From Nocardia anaemiae NBRC 100462 (GTDB lineage Bacteria > Actinomycetota > Actinomycetes > Mycobacteriales > Mycobacteriaceae), in the NCBI RefSeq assembly GCF_001612725.1, contig NZ_BDAZ01000041.1:85491-149490 (forward strand): 64,000 bases of DNA, written 5' to 3'. Positions 6,672 to 15,551 of the stretch are shown here, in pieces. The first letter of the stretch is position 1. Every line of letters begins with the position of its first letter. The notes under the pieces were generated by a model. That model was not told the DNA's origin. It made no database searches and worked only from the letters and a program-made list of their open reading frames with translations. Position numbers and translations under genes: made by a program.

Positions 6672-9608
6672 TTACGCACCGAACCGCGCCCGCCAATACT
6701 CCAGGTTGCTGCGGGTGAGCAGAGTATGCGGATGGTCGGGCCCCAGCACGCGGATCTGATCGGCGAGCAGTGGCTCGAATTCGGCAATAGCGGCACCGAC
6801 GTCACCTGCCTCGCCGTAACAGCCCGCAAGGCAATTGCGGGTGTGCAAGGTGTCCGGATGATCCGGGCCGAGAATGCGCAACTGATCGGTCAGCAGGGCG
6901 GCGTATTCGGTAATGGCCCTGGCCGTTTCGCCGCTCTCCCGCCGCCAGCGCGCCATGCTGATGCGGGTGCGCAGGGTCTGGGCATCATCCGGTCCGAGGA
7001 TGCGGACCTGGTCGCCGAGCAGCAGGTCGAATTCGGCGAAGGCGCGGGTCAACTCGCCCGCCATGGCGCGGGAACGCGCGAGATGCAGTCGGGTGCGCAG
7101 GGTCTGCGGGTCGACCGGGCCGAGGATGCGCTCCTGATCGGCGATCAGCTGTTCGAATTCGATGACCGCGCGGCGCAGACTGCCGCGTTCACTGCGCCAG
7201 TAGGCCAGGCTGTTTCGCGCGCGCAGCGTCCACGGATGGTCGGTGCCGAGGATGCGGGCGTGATCAATGACGAGTCGTTCGAAGTCCGCGACAGTCCGCT
7301 CGAGCTGGCCCATATGGCCGCGCCAATCCGCGATGTCGTAGCGCGTGGTGACGGTATCGAGATCATCCGCGCCCAGTACGCGCGTCTGGTCGCGGGCCAG
7401 CTCTTCCAATTCGGTGATAGCGGTGTCGAATTCGCCGCTGCGGCCACGGCAGTTCGCGAGATGATTGCGCACCAGCAGTGTGACGCGATGGTCCGGACCC
7501 ATGGCGGCGGTGAAACTCGGCAGCCAGGCCGCCCACAGATCCCGATTGTCCACCACGCGTGCGGTTTCCAACGATTCGAGGTATCCGAAGGCGGCCGCCG
7601 CGTCGCCGTAGGCCAAGTAGTGGCGTACCGCCGCACCGCGGGCATAGTCGGCGACACGCTCGGTGGCGCCCGCCTCGATGGCCGCGATCACCGCGCGGTG
7701 CGCATCCTCGCTGTGCACGCCGAGTCGGTCGCATTCCTCGGTCAGTCCGGGGATCAGGGCGGCGTGCGCGATACCCAGCGATTCATCGGCCGTACCAGGG
7801 CGGCTACGCGTGACCAGCACACCCAAACCCACTGTGAGGTCGCGGATTCCGGCTATGCTCACCTCGGCCCCGAGTTCACGCATGGCCGCATCGAGCAACT
7901 CGAGCGGCAGCACCGGACCGACGCCCGCCGCGACGAGCACACCGAGCAGCGCGCCGATCCCCCAGGCATCTGCGACATTCGGGGCGATATCCGGTCCATC
8001 GCCCGCCGCGGCCCGGATAGCCGCGCCTACCCGCAGCGCCACCAGACCGTCGACGCCGATATCCTCGGCGACCACCCGATCGGTGACGTCGGTAGCGACC
8101 TCGGCCAGCAATCCGGCGAGCAGCCAGCCCGCCGCAGCCGCCGCGGAATCGTCACGCGCCGTCGGCGTTTCGGCCAGCCGCGCATCGATCCAGCCGACCC
8201 ATTCCTGCTCATCGACGGCGGCACGCTCATATCCGGCCGATTCCACAATGGCGGCGATATCCTCGGCCACCGGCTCGGCGACAACGATCCGATGCATATG
8301 CCGCAGCTGCGGGTCGTTCTCGAAGCCGAGACCCTCCCGGATACCCACGATCACCCGGACATGCGCGAGCTCCGGTCGCCGGGTCAACCCTGCGACGGCG
8401 GCCACCAGCAGTCGCTGGGTGCCCTGTTCCGGCTCGTTCAGTCCGTCCACGACGATGGTGACCCGACGTCCCCATCCGCCCAGGTCCGCCAGCGGTTGTC
8501 GCACCTCGACATCGAAGACATCGGGTGCGGTGACGCTGTGGCGGGCCAGGCTCCGCGCCGCCGCGACCGCGGCGCGGAAGCCGGGCAGCCGGGTGCTCAA
8601 TTGCGCGGACAGTTCCGCGGCGACCGCCTCGATGGCACTGCTGACGGTCAAAAACACTGCCGCCGTGATGTATTCGGGTTCAACCGGCAGGGTATCGACC
8701 AGGCTCGGCCGGATGAGCATTGCCAGCAGTGTCGATTTGCCGACGCCGGGCGGTCCGATTACCCCGCGCAACCGGTAACTGCCGGATCCGACGATATCGT
8801 CCAGGGTTTCGCGCACGGCCGCGGTCAGCAGCAGTCTGCGGGTGAGTTGATCGACGAAACCCGCTGCCGGGCGGCCGGTTACGGCATCGCGGCGACGGGC
8901 GATATTCGGCACCAGCCACAGTCCGGGATCACCGCCCTCGGCCGCGGATACCGTACCCGAGGTGAACGACAGATGTTCCGGCTGCTGCCGGGTGCACGCC
9001 GCGGCGATCGGATCCACCAGATCCGACGGCAGCAGATTCTCCCCGCGCGCGGGCAGTCCGGCGGCAAAGGTGGACAGCAGCGTTCGGGTGAAGCATCCGG
9101 CATAGGCGGGCCCGTCACCGGCGGCTACCAGCAACTCCATCCGGCCCGCCGCCCGCGACAACAGGTCGGTCCAACGCCGGGCCGCGCCGAGTACGCCCTG
9201 TTCGGTCTCACACGCGTCGACCAATACGACCAGCCCGTCCAGTGCCGATCGGTTCAACCGCTCCCGAATCTCCTGTGTCAGATGGAACGCGGTATGCGAA
9301 TTCGGCACCGCGGGCGAATCACGGCCGAGTAGAAAGAAGTCCTCCGCACTCGTCGCGGTGCCGTGCCCGACGAACCCGATCAACAGTGTCGCCTGCGCCC
9401 GCGCGGCCGCCTCGAATGCCTCGTCCACCGCCGTAACCAGCTGTGCCACCGTCGGATTCAGCACCGGCCCCGGTACCTCGGTCGCCGCCCGCCAGCCGCC
9501 GGATTCGGTCAATGTTCCATACAGACCCGTGGCCAATTCAGCGGTGAACCCCAGTTCCCCCAGTGCCGCACACTCGGACCCGACCACCAGGGCGAGCCTT
9601 CCTCCCAT
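6672..9608 (-). CDS. Caspase-like (C14/CHAT) - P-loop NTPase - TPR protein
   Basis: The protein has 978 residues from ATG 9608; an alternative ATG at 9632 has a GGGGAG upstream. Residues 1-235 form a caspase-like fold: the catalytic pair appears as GHG (H82, after a hydrophobic strand) and DACET (C133). Residues about 255-560 are a STAND-like NTPase with Walker A GPPGVGKS (285-292) and Walker B TIVVDGLNE (384-392). The C-terminal 250 residues are about six TPR units of 42 residues with the recurring LGPDHPxTLxTR motif seen in NB-ARC-TPR proteins. Such proteins are sensor-switch-protease machines in multicellular bacteria, often implicated in conflict or programmed death; that role here is inference. 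It precedes the SARP-FHA gene and diverges from a serine hydrolase. Confidence 0.88.
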   Translation of the reverse strand: MGGRLALVVGSECAALGELGFTAELATGLYGTLTESGGWRAATEVPGPVLNPTVAQLVTAVDEAFEAAARAQATLLIGFVGHGTATSAEDFFLLGRDSPAVPNSHTAFHLTQEIRERLNRSALDGLVVLVDACETEQGVLGAARRWTDLLSRAAGRMELLVAAGDGPAYAGCFTRTLLSTFAAGLPARGENLLPSDLVDPIAAACTRQQPEHLSFTSGTVSAAEGGDPGLWLVPNIARRRDAVTGRPAAGFVDQLTRRLLLTAAVRETLDDIVGSGSYRLRGVIGPPGVGKSTLLAMLIRPSLVDTLPVEPEYITAAVFLTVSSAIEAVAAELSAQLSTRLPGFRAAVAAARSLARHSVTAPDVFDVEVRQPLADLGGWGRRVTIVVDGLNEPEQGTQRLLVAAVAGLTRRPELAHVRVIVGIREGLGFENDPQLRHMHRIVVAEPVAEDIAAIVESAGYERAAVDEQEWVGWIDARLAETPTARDDSAAAAAGWLLAGLLAEVATDVTDRVVAEDIGVDGLVALRVGAAIRAAAGDGPDIAPNVADAWGIGALLGVLVAAGVGPVLPLELLDAAMRELGAEVSIAGIRDLTVGLGVLVTRSRPGTADESLGIAHAALIPGLTEECDRLGVHSEDAHRAVIAAIEAGATERVADYARGAAVRHYLAYGDAAAAFGYLESLETARVVDNRDLWAAWLPSFTAAMGPDHRVTLLVRNHLANCRGRSGEFDTAITELEELARDQTRVLGADDLDTVTTRYDIADWRGHMGQLERTVADFERLVIDHARILGTDHPWTLRARNSLAYWRSERGSLRRAVIEFEQLIADQERILGPVDPQTLRTRLHLARSRAMAGELTRAFAEFDLLLGDQVRILGPDDAQTLRTRISMARWRRESGETARAITEYAALLTDQLRILGPDHPDTLHTRNCLAGCYGEAGDVGAAIAEFEPLLADQIRVLGPDHPHTLLTRSNLEYWRARFGA

Positions 9609-9660
9609 ATCAGCACCACCATTTCCCACCATCGACTCCCCGACGACCTCCGCACCACGC

Positions 9661-9680
9661 AGCGACTGCTCGCAGTCGCT
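9661..9680. promoter_or_regulatory. Perfect 20-bp inverted repeat in divergent promoter region
   Basis: Two 9-base arms, AGCGACTGC and GCAGTCGCT, are perfect reverse complements separated by TC. The repeat lies in the 145-bp gap between the divergent caspase-like and hydrolase genes. That position favours a dimeric-regulator operator rather than a terminator. The adjacent SARP-FHA protein or an unlinked regulator could bind it. Confidence 0.5.
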
Positions 9681-9753
9681 CGAAAGGGGTCCGCCATGCG
9701 TGGTAGGAAGGTACCCGAACACACATCGGGGCAAGCGACAACGGGGGCGGCTG

Positions 9754-10674
9754 ATGGCGACGATCGTGTTGGTGCACGGGATCGCACAGGAGCAATACGG
9801 CGCGGATCTGCTGGAAGCGCAATGGCTTCCGGCGCTGGCGGCCGGGGTTCGCACAGCCGGTTACGGCGAACTCGCAGATCAACTGTGGCGCGGCCAGCGG
9901 CCCGGTGTTCTCGAAGTGCGAATGGCGTTCTACGGCAACGCCTTTCTCGATCCCGGTGCGCAAGGCAGCGGCGGACCGGTCGGTATCGAGGACGACGAAC
10001 TCACCGAGCGGATCGCGCGGGCGTGGTTGGCCACGGCGGCCGAGCAGGCGGGCGACCAGCGCGATCGACTGGAAGCGCAACGCTACCTGGACAATTCCGC
10101 GCTCGGCGCCGAAGGCGCACAGGGCTTCGGCCGCAAGGCCAGACCGGCCGCGAACGCGCTGACCAAGCTGAAGTGGTTCGCGCCCTTCGGTTTCGGGATG
10201 GCGAGCAAGTTCGTCAACCGGTCGCTGGCCCAGGTCAGCAGATACCTGGCCGAAGAGGAAGTACGTACTTTTGCACAGCAACAGGTGTTGGACCTGATCG
10301 GTCCCGAGACCCGGCTCGTCATCGGACATTCGCTCGGCTCGGTGGTCGCCTACGAGGCGCTGCACCGGACCGAGCAGCCCGCGGCGCTGGTCACGCTGGG
10401 TTCGCCACTGGCCATGCAGTCCATCATCTATCCACTGCTGCGCCCGCAACCGCCCACGGTGCCCGCCGCGCTCACCCGCTGGGAGAATCTGGCCGATCGC
10501 GACGATATCGTCGCGGCACATCTGGACCTGGCACCGTATTTCCGGCCAGCACCCGGACGCCGCGTAGTGCCGACAACCCACCCCGAGCTCGACAACGGTT
10601 CCAGTCCGCACGATGCCGCGCACTATCTCACCAAGAAGTCGGTCGGACGCATCATCGCCGAGTCCCTCTCGTGA
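9754..10674 (+). CDS. Alpha/beta-hydrolase (lipase/esterase-like)
   Basis: This 306-residue protein begins directly with a hydrolase strand and oxyanion motif (MATIVLVHGIA). The nucleophile elbow is GHSLGS with S193. Asp in DRDDIV (about 249-254) and His in the C-terminal SPHDAAHY segment are candidate triad partners. There is no signal peptide or membrane helix, so it is probably cytoplasmic. The long helical insertion between strand 1 and the elbow (about residues 70-175) resembles lipase lids or PGAP1-like enzymes. The start was chosen because the domain starts there; longer upstream frames run antisense into the caspase-like gene. Divergence from that gene and proximity to an NfeD/flotillin pair suggest a membrane-lipid target, which is inference. 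Confidence 0.8.
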   Translation: MATIVLVHGIAQEQYGADLLEAQWLPALAAGVRTAGYGELADQLWRGQRPGVLEVRMAFYGNAFLDPGAQGSGGPVGIEDDELTERIARAWLATAAEQAGDQRDRLEAQRYLDNSALGAEGAQGFGRKARPAANALTKLKWFAPFGFGMASKFVNRSLAQVSRYLAEEEVRTFAQQQVLDLIGPETRLVIGHSLGSVVAYEALHRTEQPAALVTLGSPLAMQSIIYPLLRPQPPTVPAALTRWENLADRDDIVAAHLDLAPYFRPAPGRRVVPTTHPELDNGSSPHDAAHYLTKKSVGRIIAESLS

Positions 10675-10740
10675 CCGGAGCCATCGGCGAATCGCGCGTA
10701 CGCTGGCAACTCTGGCACCGAGTGCGAGGAGTTCATCGCG

Positions 10741-10974
10741 ATGACCGACCCCGTGCAAGGTTTGACGGGTACGCTCACCTCGCCGATCCGGGGCCCCGGA
10801 ATGCTCGGCGAAGTATTGGTTGCGATTCGTGGGGGCACGGAGATATATATCGCGCGGGCGGCCGAGCCGATCTCGGCCGGTGAAACCGTCCTGATCATCG
10901 CGGTACAGCCGGGCCGCATCGTCGATGTGGTGCCGTGGATTCCGCTGGAACCCGTCCCGGTCGACGACATCTGA
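10741..10974 (+). CDS. Mini-NfeD-like OB-fold protein
   Basis: The protein has 77 residues. The pattern (LTGTLTSPIRGPGMLGEV, then a strand ending VYIxRAAEPI-type, then AGETVLIIAVQPG) matches the C-terminal OB-fold of NfeD proteins without their membrane helices. NfeD domains partner with SPFH/flotillin proteins, and a flotillin begins 37 bp downstream on the same strand. AGGAG precedes the ATG. The short length makes the family call moderate. Confidence 0.65.
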   Translation: MTDPVQGLTGTLTSPIRGPGMLGEVLVAIRGGTEIYIARAAEPISAGETVLIIAVQPGRIVDVVPWIPLEPVPVDDI

Positions 10975-11011
10975 CACCGCGACCGAAGTAATGAACTGCT
11001 AGGGAGGCACA

Positions 11012-12112
11012 GTGCTGGGTTATCACGTTCCAGATCCTGACGAGGCGATGCTGGTCAGCGGCGGGAAGAGCAAGGACAACGCGCCCTTCGGCGTTGTCAT
11101 CGGGCGCGGCAAATGGGTGATGCCGTTCTTCCGCAAGGTGCGCTATCTGTCGCTGGCCATGTTCGAGGCCGAGATCAAGGAACGCTGCGTCACCAAGCAG
11201 GCCATCCAGCTCGAGGTGCGCGCGGTGATCGCGTTCAAGGTCGCCAACGACACCCAATCGATCGTCAATGCGGCCCAACGCTTTCTGTCCGAACAGGAGC
11301 GGGAGATGTCGGTGCTGACCGGGCGCATCTTCTCCGGACACCTGCGCTCGATCGTCGGCTCGATGACGGTCGAGGAGATCATCCGGGAACGCCAGCGGCT
11401 GGCCGATGAGGTGCTGGTGGCCTCCAAGGTGGAGATGAGCAATATCGGCCTGTGGGTGGATTCGTTCCAAATCCAATCCATCGATGACGGCAATCTGGGC
11501 TACATCACCGCGCTGGCCGCACCGCACAACGCCGCGGTGCAGCGCGATGCGCAGATCGCACAATCACAGGCCGCCCAGCATGCCGCCCAGGCCGAACAGG
11601 AATCACTGCGCCGCCGAGCCGAATATCAGCGCGAGACCGCCATTCTGCAGGCGCAATATCAGCAGGACATCGATAAGGCCAATGCCGAAGCGGCGCAGGC
11701 CGGTCCGCTGGCCGAGGCCAAGGCGATGCAGGAGGTACTCAGCGCGCAGGCCGAACAGGCACGCAAAGAGGCCGAGTTGCGTGAGCAGCAGCTGCAGGCC
11801 GAAGTCGTGAAACCCGCTCTGGCCGAAGCGGAACGGGTGCGCATCCTCGCCGTGGCCGAGGCAGATCGCACTCGGATCCAAGCCGAGGCGGCGGCCTCGA
11901 ACAACCGAATCGCATTGGACCAGCTGTTGATCGAGCAGCTGCCCGAAATCGTCAAGCAGGCCTCCAACGGCCTGGCCAACGCCAACCTGACGGTGCTCAA
12001 CGGACCCGACGGTGTCGGCGAATTGGTCAACGGAATGGTCGGTCAGGGCCTCACTGTATTCAACTCGTTACAAAAGGCGCTTTCATCCAACGACGGGGAT
12101 AATGCGGGCTAA
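11012..12112 (+). CDS. Flotillin/SPFH-domain protein
   Basis: This 366-residue protein has an N-terminal SPFH domain (about 10-190) and a long Ala/Glu/Gln-rich coiled coil (about 190-310: repeated EAQ/AEAER heptads), ending in a flotillin-type tail (QLLIEQLPEIVKQA). No transmembrane helix is present, so attachment to the membrane would be peripheral or through the NfeD partner. The GTG at 11012 is preceded by AGGGAGG. Flotillins scaffold functional membrane microdomains. Together with the mini-NfeD upstream it forms a complete NfeD/flotillin pair, distinct from the stomatin-type pair at 52-53.7 kb. Confidence 0.88.
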   Translation: MLGYHVPDPDEAMLVSGGKSKDNAPFGVVIGRGKWVMPFFRKVRYLSLAMFEAEIKERCVTKQAIQLEVRAVIAFKVANDTQSIVNAAQRFLSEQEREMSVLTGRIFSGHLRSIVGSMTVEEIIRERQRLADEVLVASKVEMSNIGLWVDSFQIQSIDDGNLGYITALAAPHNAAVQRDAQIAQSQAAQHAAQAEQESLRRRAEYQRETAILQAQYQQDIDKANAEAAQAGPLAEAKAMQEVLSAQAEQARKEAELREQQLQAEVVKPALAEAERVRILAVAEADRTRIQAEAAASNNRIALDQLLIEQLPEIVKQASNGLANANLTVLNGPDGVGELVNGMVGQGLTVFNSLQKALSSNDGDNAG

Positions 12113-12143
12113 AGTGGCCGGGTAGCGACGGCGCGAGGAGCGG

Positions 12144-12542
12144 GTGTTGGTGTCCATCGGGAAATTGGTGTCGTTCGACAGTTCGCGGGGATTCGGGTTC
12201 ATTCGGCCCGACGATGGTGGTCCGGATGTGTTCGTTCATGTGAACGACATCGGACTGGACGAGGACGAACTGCGCCAGGGACGGGTGTTCGAATTCGATG
12301 TGACCGAAGGTGATCGTGGTCCGAAGGCGGTCAACCTTGCCGTGGTCGGCGGTCAGCCGCTACCACCCGCTCCTCGGCACAAAAAAGACAGATCCGGTTC
12401 CGGCCAGCTGACCGCCACCGAACACAAACGCCTGATCACCGAGCTACTACTGGACGCAAGCCCCGCCCTCACCGCTGGCGAGATCCTCACCATCCGCGAC
12501 CGCCTCACCGCCTTCGCCGACCAGCACGGCTGGCTGGAATAG
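12144..12542 (+). CDS. Cold-shock-domain protein with C-terminal extension
   Basis: This 132-residue protein has an N-terminal cold-shock domain with both RNA-binding motifs (RGFGFI and VFVHVND). A linker and a 60-residue helical extension follow (TATEHKRLITELLLDA ... RDRLTAFADQHGW). The extension makes it about twice the length of CspA-type proteins. It begins 31 bp after the flotillin gene on the same strand and may be co-transcribed. It probably acts as a nucleic-acid chaperone; the function of the extension is unknown. Confidence 0.85.
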   Translation: MLVSIGKLVSFDSSRGFGFIRPDDGGPDVFVHVNDIGLDEDELRQGRVFEFDVTEGDRGPKAVNLAVVGGQPLPPAPRHKKDRSGSGQLTATEHKRLITELLLDASPALTAGEILTIRDRLTAFADQHGWLE

Positions 12543-12667
12543 CGCGCGGGCGAAGTTCACGATCTTGTCGGACCAGCGATTTACGATCGAGCTCGAGCCC
12601 GCACCGATGAATCCGCGTCGCCCGCGACGTCGGCACAGGTGAGGACCGAACTCGAGGAGGAGATCGC

Positions 12668-13753
12668 GTGGACCTACCGGTCATGCCACCTGTGCGGCCG
12701 ATGCTGGCGAAAACGGCGCCCTCGGTGCCGCACGAGCCGGGCCTGAGTTATGAACCGAAATGGGACGGCTTTCGCTGCGTGGTGTTCCGCGACGGCGACG
12801 AAGTGGAACTCGGTTCCCGCAACGACCGCCCCCTCACCCGCTATTTTCCCGAAGTCGCCGAACTGCTGAAGGCGGCGCTGCCGGATAAATGCGTGGTGGA
12901 CGGTGAAATCGTGGTGGTCACCGATGAGGGACTCGATTTCGACACCCTGCAGAACCGGTTGCATCCGGCGGCCTCGCGGGTCAACAAACTGGCCAAGGAA
13001 ACGCCCGCCAGCTTTGTCGCCTTCGATCTGCTCGCCCTCGGCGACAAGGATCTGACCGGCGAACCGTTCGTCGAGCGCCGACGGCTGCTGGAGACCATTC
13101 TCGATACCGAACTCGCCCGCGTGCACCTGACTCCGATCACCCAGGATCCCGCCGTCGCCGAGGACTGGTTCACCCGCTTCGAGGGCGCGGGTTTCGACGG
13201 CGTCATGGTCAAGTCCAACGAGCTGGCGTATCTGCAGGACAAGCGGGTGATGCTCAAGGTCAAACATGAGCGCACCGCGGACTGTGTGGTGGCCGGTTTC
13301 CGCTGGCACAAGGATGGTGAGGGCATTGGTTCCCTCTTGCTCGGACTCTTCGACGAGGAGGGCAATATGCATCATGTCGGGGTGGCGAGCAGTTTCACCG
13401 CGGCCAAACGCAAGTCGCTCGTCGATGAGCTGAAACCGTTGCGGGAGAACGCATTGGCGAACCATCCGTGGCGGGAATGGGCCGATGCGGCGGCCCAGGC
13501 GAAGGCCGATGGCAAGATGCCGGGCGGGGTGAGCCGGTGGACCGGCGGTAAGGATCTGTCCTGGGAGGCGCTGCGTCCGGAGTTGGTCGCCGAGGTCCGC
13601 TACGAACATGTGCAGTCGGGCCGATTGCGCCACGGCGGCAGGCTGGTGCGCTTCCGGTCCGATCGCACACCGGAATCGTGCACCTACGCCCAGCTCGACG
13701 AGGTCGCACCGGCCGAATTGAGCGCCATCTTCACCGAAGCCGGGGGGCAATGA
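12668..13753 (+). CDS. ligC: ATP-dependent DNA ligase C
   Basis: This 361-residue protein has the adenylation motif KWDGFR (nucleophile K31), motif III-like SFVAFDLLAL, motif IV DGVMVK, motif V LKVKH and a C-terminal OB-fold (residues about 200-355). Size and partner match mycobacterial LigC (Rv3731), which works with Prim-PolC in base-excision and gap repair. Its stop overlaps the ATG of the Prim-PolC gene (ATGA), so the two are coupled. There is no nuclease domain, unlike LigD. Confidence 0.92.
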   Translation: MDLPVMPPVRPMLAKTAPSVPHEPGLSYEPKWDGFRCVVFRDGDEVELGSRNDRPLTRYFPEVAELLKAALPDKCVVDGEIVVVTDEGLDFDTLQNRLHPAASRVNKLAKETPASFVAFDLLALGDKDLTGEPFVERRRLLETILDTELARVHLTPITQDPAVAEDWFTRFEGAGFDGVMVKSNELAYLQDKRVMLKVKHERTADCVVAGFRWHKDGEGIGSLLLGLFDEEGNMHHVGVASSFTAAKRKSLVDELKPLRENALANHPWREWADAAAQAKADGKMPGGVSRWTGGKDLSWEALRPELVAEVRYEHVQSGRLRHGGRLVRFRSDRTPESCTYAQLDEVAPAELSAIFTEAGGQ

Positions 13754-14763
13754 TGGGCGAGTCGGTCGATATCGATGTCGACGGCAGAACCGTCGCGATC
13801 AGCAATCCGAACAAGGTCTACTTCACCAAACGCGGTGAGACGAAACTCGATCTGGTGCGGTACTACCAGGCCGTTGCCGAACCGTTCCTGCGGGTGGTGC
13901 GTGATCGGCCGCTGCTGCTGGAGCGGTATCCCGATGGGGCGTCCGGTAAGTCGTGGTTCCAGAAGCGGGTACCGAAATCCGCGCCGGATTGGCTGCACAC
14001 CGTCGAGGTCGTCACGCCCAACGGCACCACCAGCGATGCCCTTGTCGCCCACGATCTCGCACACATTCTGTGGGCGGTGAATCAGGGCTGCCTCGGTTTC
14101 CACGTCTGGCCCAATCACGTCGACGATCTGAATATCTCCGATGAGCTGCGCATCGACCTGGACCCCTCTCCGGGCATCACCTTCGACGATCTCAAACATG
14201 CGGCCGTGCTCACCCGCGAGCTGTTCACCGAACTCGGCATCGACTCCCGCATCAAGACCTCCGGCTCGCGCGGATTGCACATTTACGTTGCGCTGGAACC
14301 GAACTGGGACGGCTATCAGGTGCGCGCGGCCGCGGTCGCGCTGGCACGGGAGCTGGAGCGGCGGCATCCGGACGAGATCACCGCGCAGTGGTGGAAGGAG
14401 GAGCGCGGCAACCGCGTCTTCGTCGACTTCAACCAGAATGCCCCGCACAAAACGGTTTTCGGTGCGTGGTGTGTGCGACCGAAGGTCGGCGCGCAGGTCT
14501 CCACGCCGATCGCGTGGTCGGATCTGGATACCGTCGTCCCGGAGGAATTGACCATTGCCACCGTCCCCGCCCGGTTGGCCGAATCCGGTGATCCGTGGGC
14601 GGACCGACCGACCCAATCCATCGAGCCGCTGCTGAAGATGTCCGAGCGCGATATGGCATCCGGACTCATGGACGCACCGTGGCCACCGCAATATCCCAAG
14701 ATGCCGAACGAGCCGCCCCGGGTACAGCCGAGCCGAGCCAGGAAGCCGGAAACGGACGGCTAG
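13750..14763 (+). CDS. LigD-polymerase-like Prim-PolC (AEP superfamily)
   Basis: This 337-residue archaeo-eukaryotic primase-type polymerase has the catalytic acidic motif LRIDLDPS (DLDP), the conserved SGSRGLHIYV histidine strand and a third acidic residue in VFVDFNQN. It corresponds to Rv3730c-type Prim-PolC, which inserts nucleotides into short gaps later sealed by LigC. The chosen ATG at 13750 overlaps the ligC stop; a second ATG at 13753 is also possible. The tail (about residue 290 on) is Pro-rich. Confidence 0.9.
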   Translation: MMGESVDIDVDGRTVAISNPNKVYFTKRGETKLDLVRYYQAVAEPFLRVVRDRPLLLERYPDGASGKSWFQKRVPKSAPDWLHTVEVVTPNGTTSDALVAHDLAHILWAVNQGCLGFHVWPNHVDDLNISDELRIDLDPSPGITFDDLKHAAVLTRELFTELGIDSRIKTSGSRGLHIYVALEPNWDGYQVRAAAVALARELERRHPDEITAQWWKEERGNRVFVDFNQNAPHKTVFGAWCVRPKVGAQVSTPIAWSDLDTVVPEELTIATVPARLAESGDPWADRPTQSIEPLLKMSERDMASGLMDAPWPPQYPKMPNEPPRVQPSRARKPETDG

Positions 14764-14792
14764 CTACCCGAAGGCTATTCCGTTCCCACCAG

Positions 14793-15551
14793 CTATTCGG
14801 TCCACAGCACCCACACCTTGCTCTCACATGTGACCGCGCGCCCGTCCGCGGTGCGGGCGCTCTTGGTCGAACCGTCGCATTTGGTGCCGGGCTCCGCGAC
14901 GGTGCCACCGACGGTGTACGGACCGTTCCACTGATAGACACCGCCGCTGGCCAGGCACAGCAGGGTGGTGCCGTCCGCTCCGGTACCGATGCGGCCCGGC
15001 TCGGTGCACACCGTGCCCTTCTTCGGGGCCACCTGGCTCGTCGACGTGGCGGCCGAGGTGGCCGGAGGCGTCACGGTCGGCGCCACCGAGGGCTGCACGA
15101 CGGCGGTCTGGGCGATGGTGGAGGGCAGCGCGACACTCGAGACCGCCGGGGACCGGTGCGCCCCGGACAGCGCGTCGGAGAAATTGCTGCCGGACAGCAC
15201 GACATATCCGGCGATACCCACCACCTCGATCACACCGAGCAGCAGCGCGCACACCGCCATGGTCTTACCGCGCGGATGGCTGAAGGCGATGAACCCGAAG
15301 ACGATCGCGACCGGGAAGAGGCCGAGCAGGGCGGCCACCAGGGCGACGATCGCATACGGATTGACGATGGGCGGAACCTCGACCCGTAGTCGACCGGCCC
15401 GGGTCGCCCGCCGGGTCGGCGGCTCCACCTCCGGCCAGCGATCGTTGGGATCGGTATCCGGCCACCGGCCGATCGCTCCCGTCTCCGCCTCGTACTCCTC
15501 CGGCTGCGCCTCCGGCCAGCGCTCGCGCTCACGGTTGTCCGTCCGTGCCAT
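14793..15551 (-). CDS. DUF4190-like membrane protein with extracytoplasmic domain
   Basis: The 252-residue protein has a charged, Trp/Pro-rich cytoplasmic N-terminus (1-60). Two membrane helices follow at about 65-85 (YAIVALVAALLGLFPVAIVF) and 95-118, then a Thr/Ser/Pro/Ala-rich stalk, and a C-terminal region with four Cys (GTVCTEP, LLCLAS, TKCDGS, VTCESK) likely forming disulfides outside the cell. The pattern matches Corynebacteriales DUF4190-type envelope proteins of unknown function. Its 3' end faces Prim-PolC. Confidence 0.6.
   Translation of the reverse strand: MARTDNRERERWPEAQPEEYEAETGAIGRWPDTDPNDRWPEVEPPTRRATRAGRLRVEVPPIVNPYAIVALVAALLGLFPVAIVFGFIAFSHPRGKTMAVCALLLGVIEVVGIAGYVVLSGSNFSDALSGAHRSPAVSSVALPSTIAQTAVVQPSVAPTVTPPATSAATSTSQVAPKKGTVCTEPGRIGTGADGTTLLCLASGGVYQWNGPYTVGGTVAEPGTKCDGSTKSARTADGRAVTCESKVWVLWTE

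Noticed and set aside
6039..9332. Plus-strand open frame of 1097 codons antisense to the caspase-like gene
   Set aside because: It is Gln/Arg/Gly-rich without domains, mirrors the third-position GC bias of the minus-strand gene, and the minus-strand protein has clear caspase, NTPase and TPR motifs.
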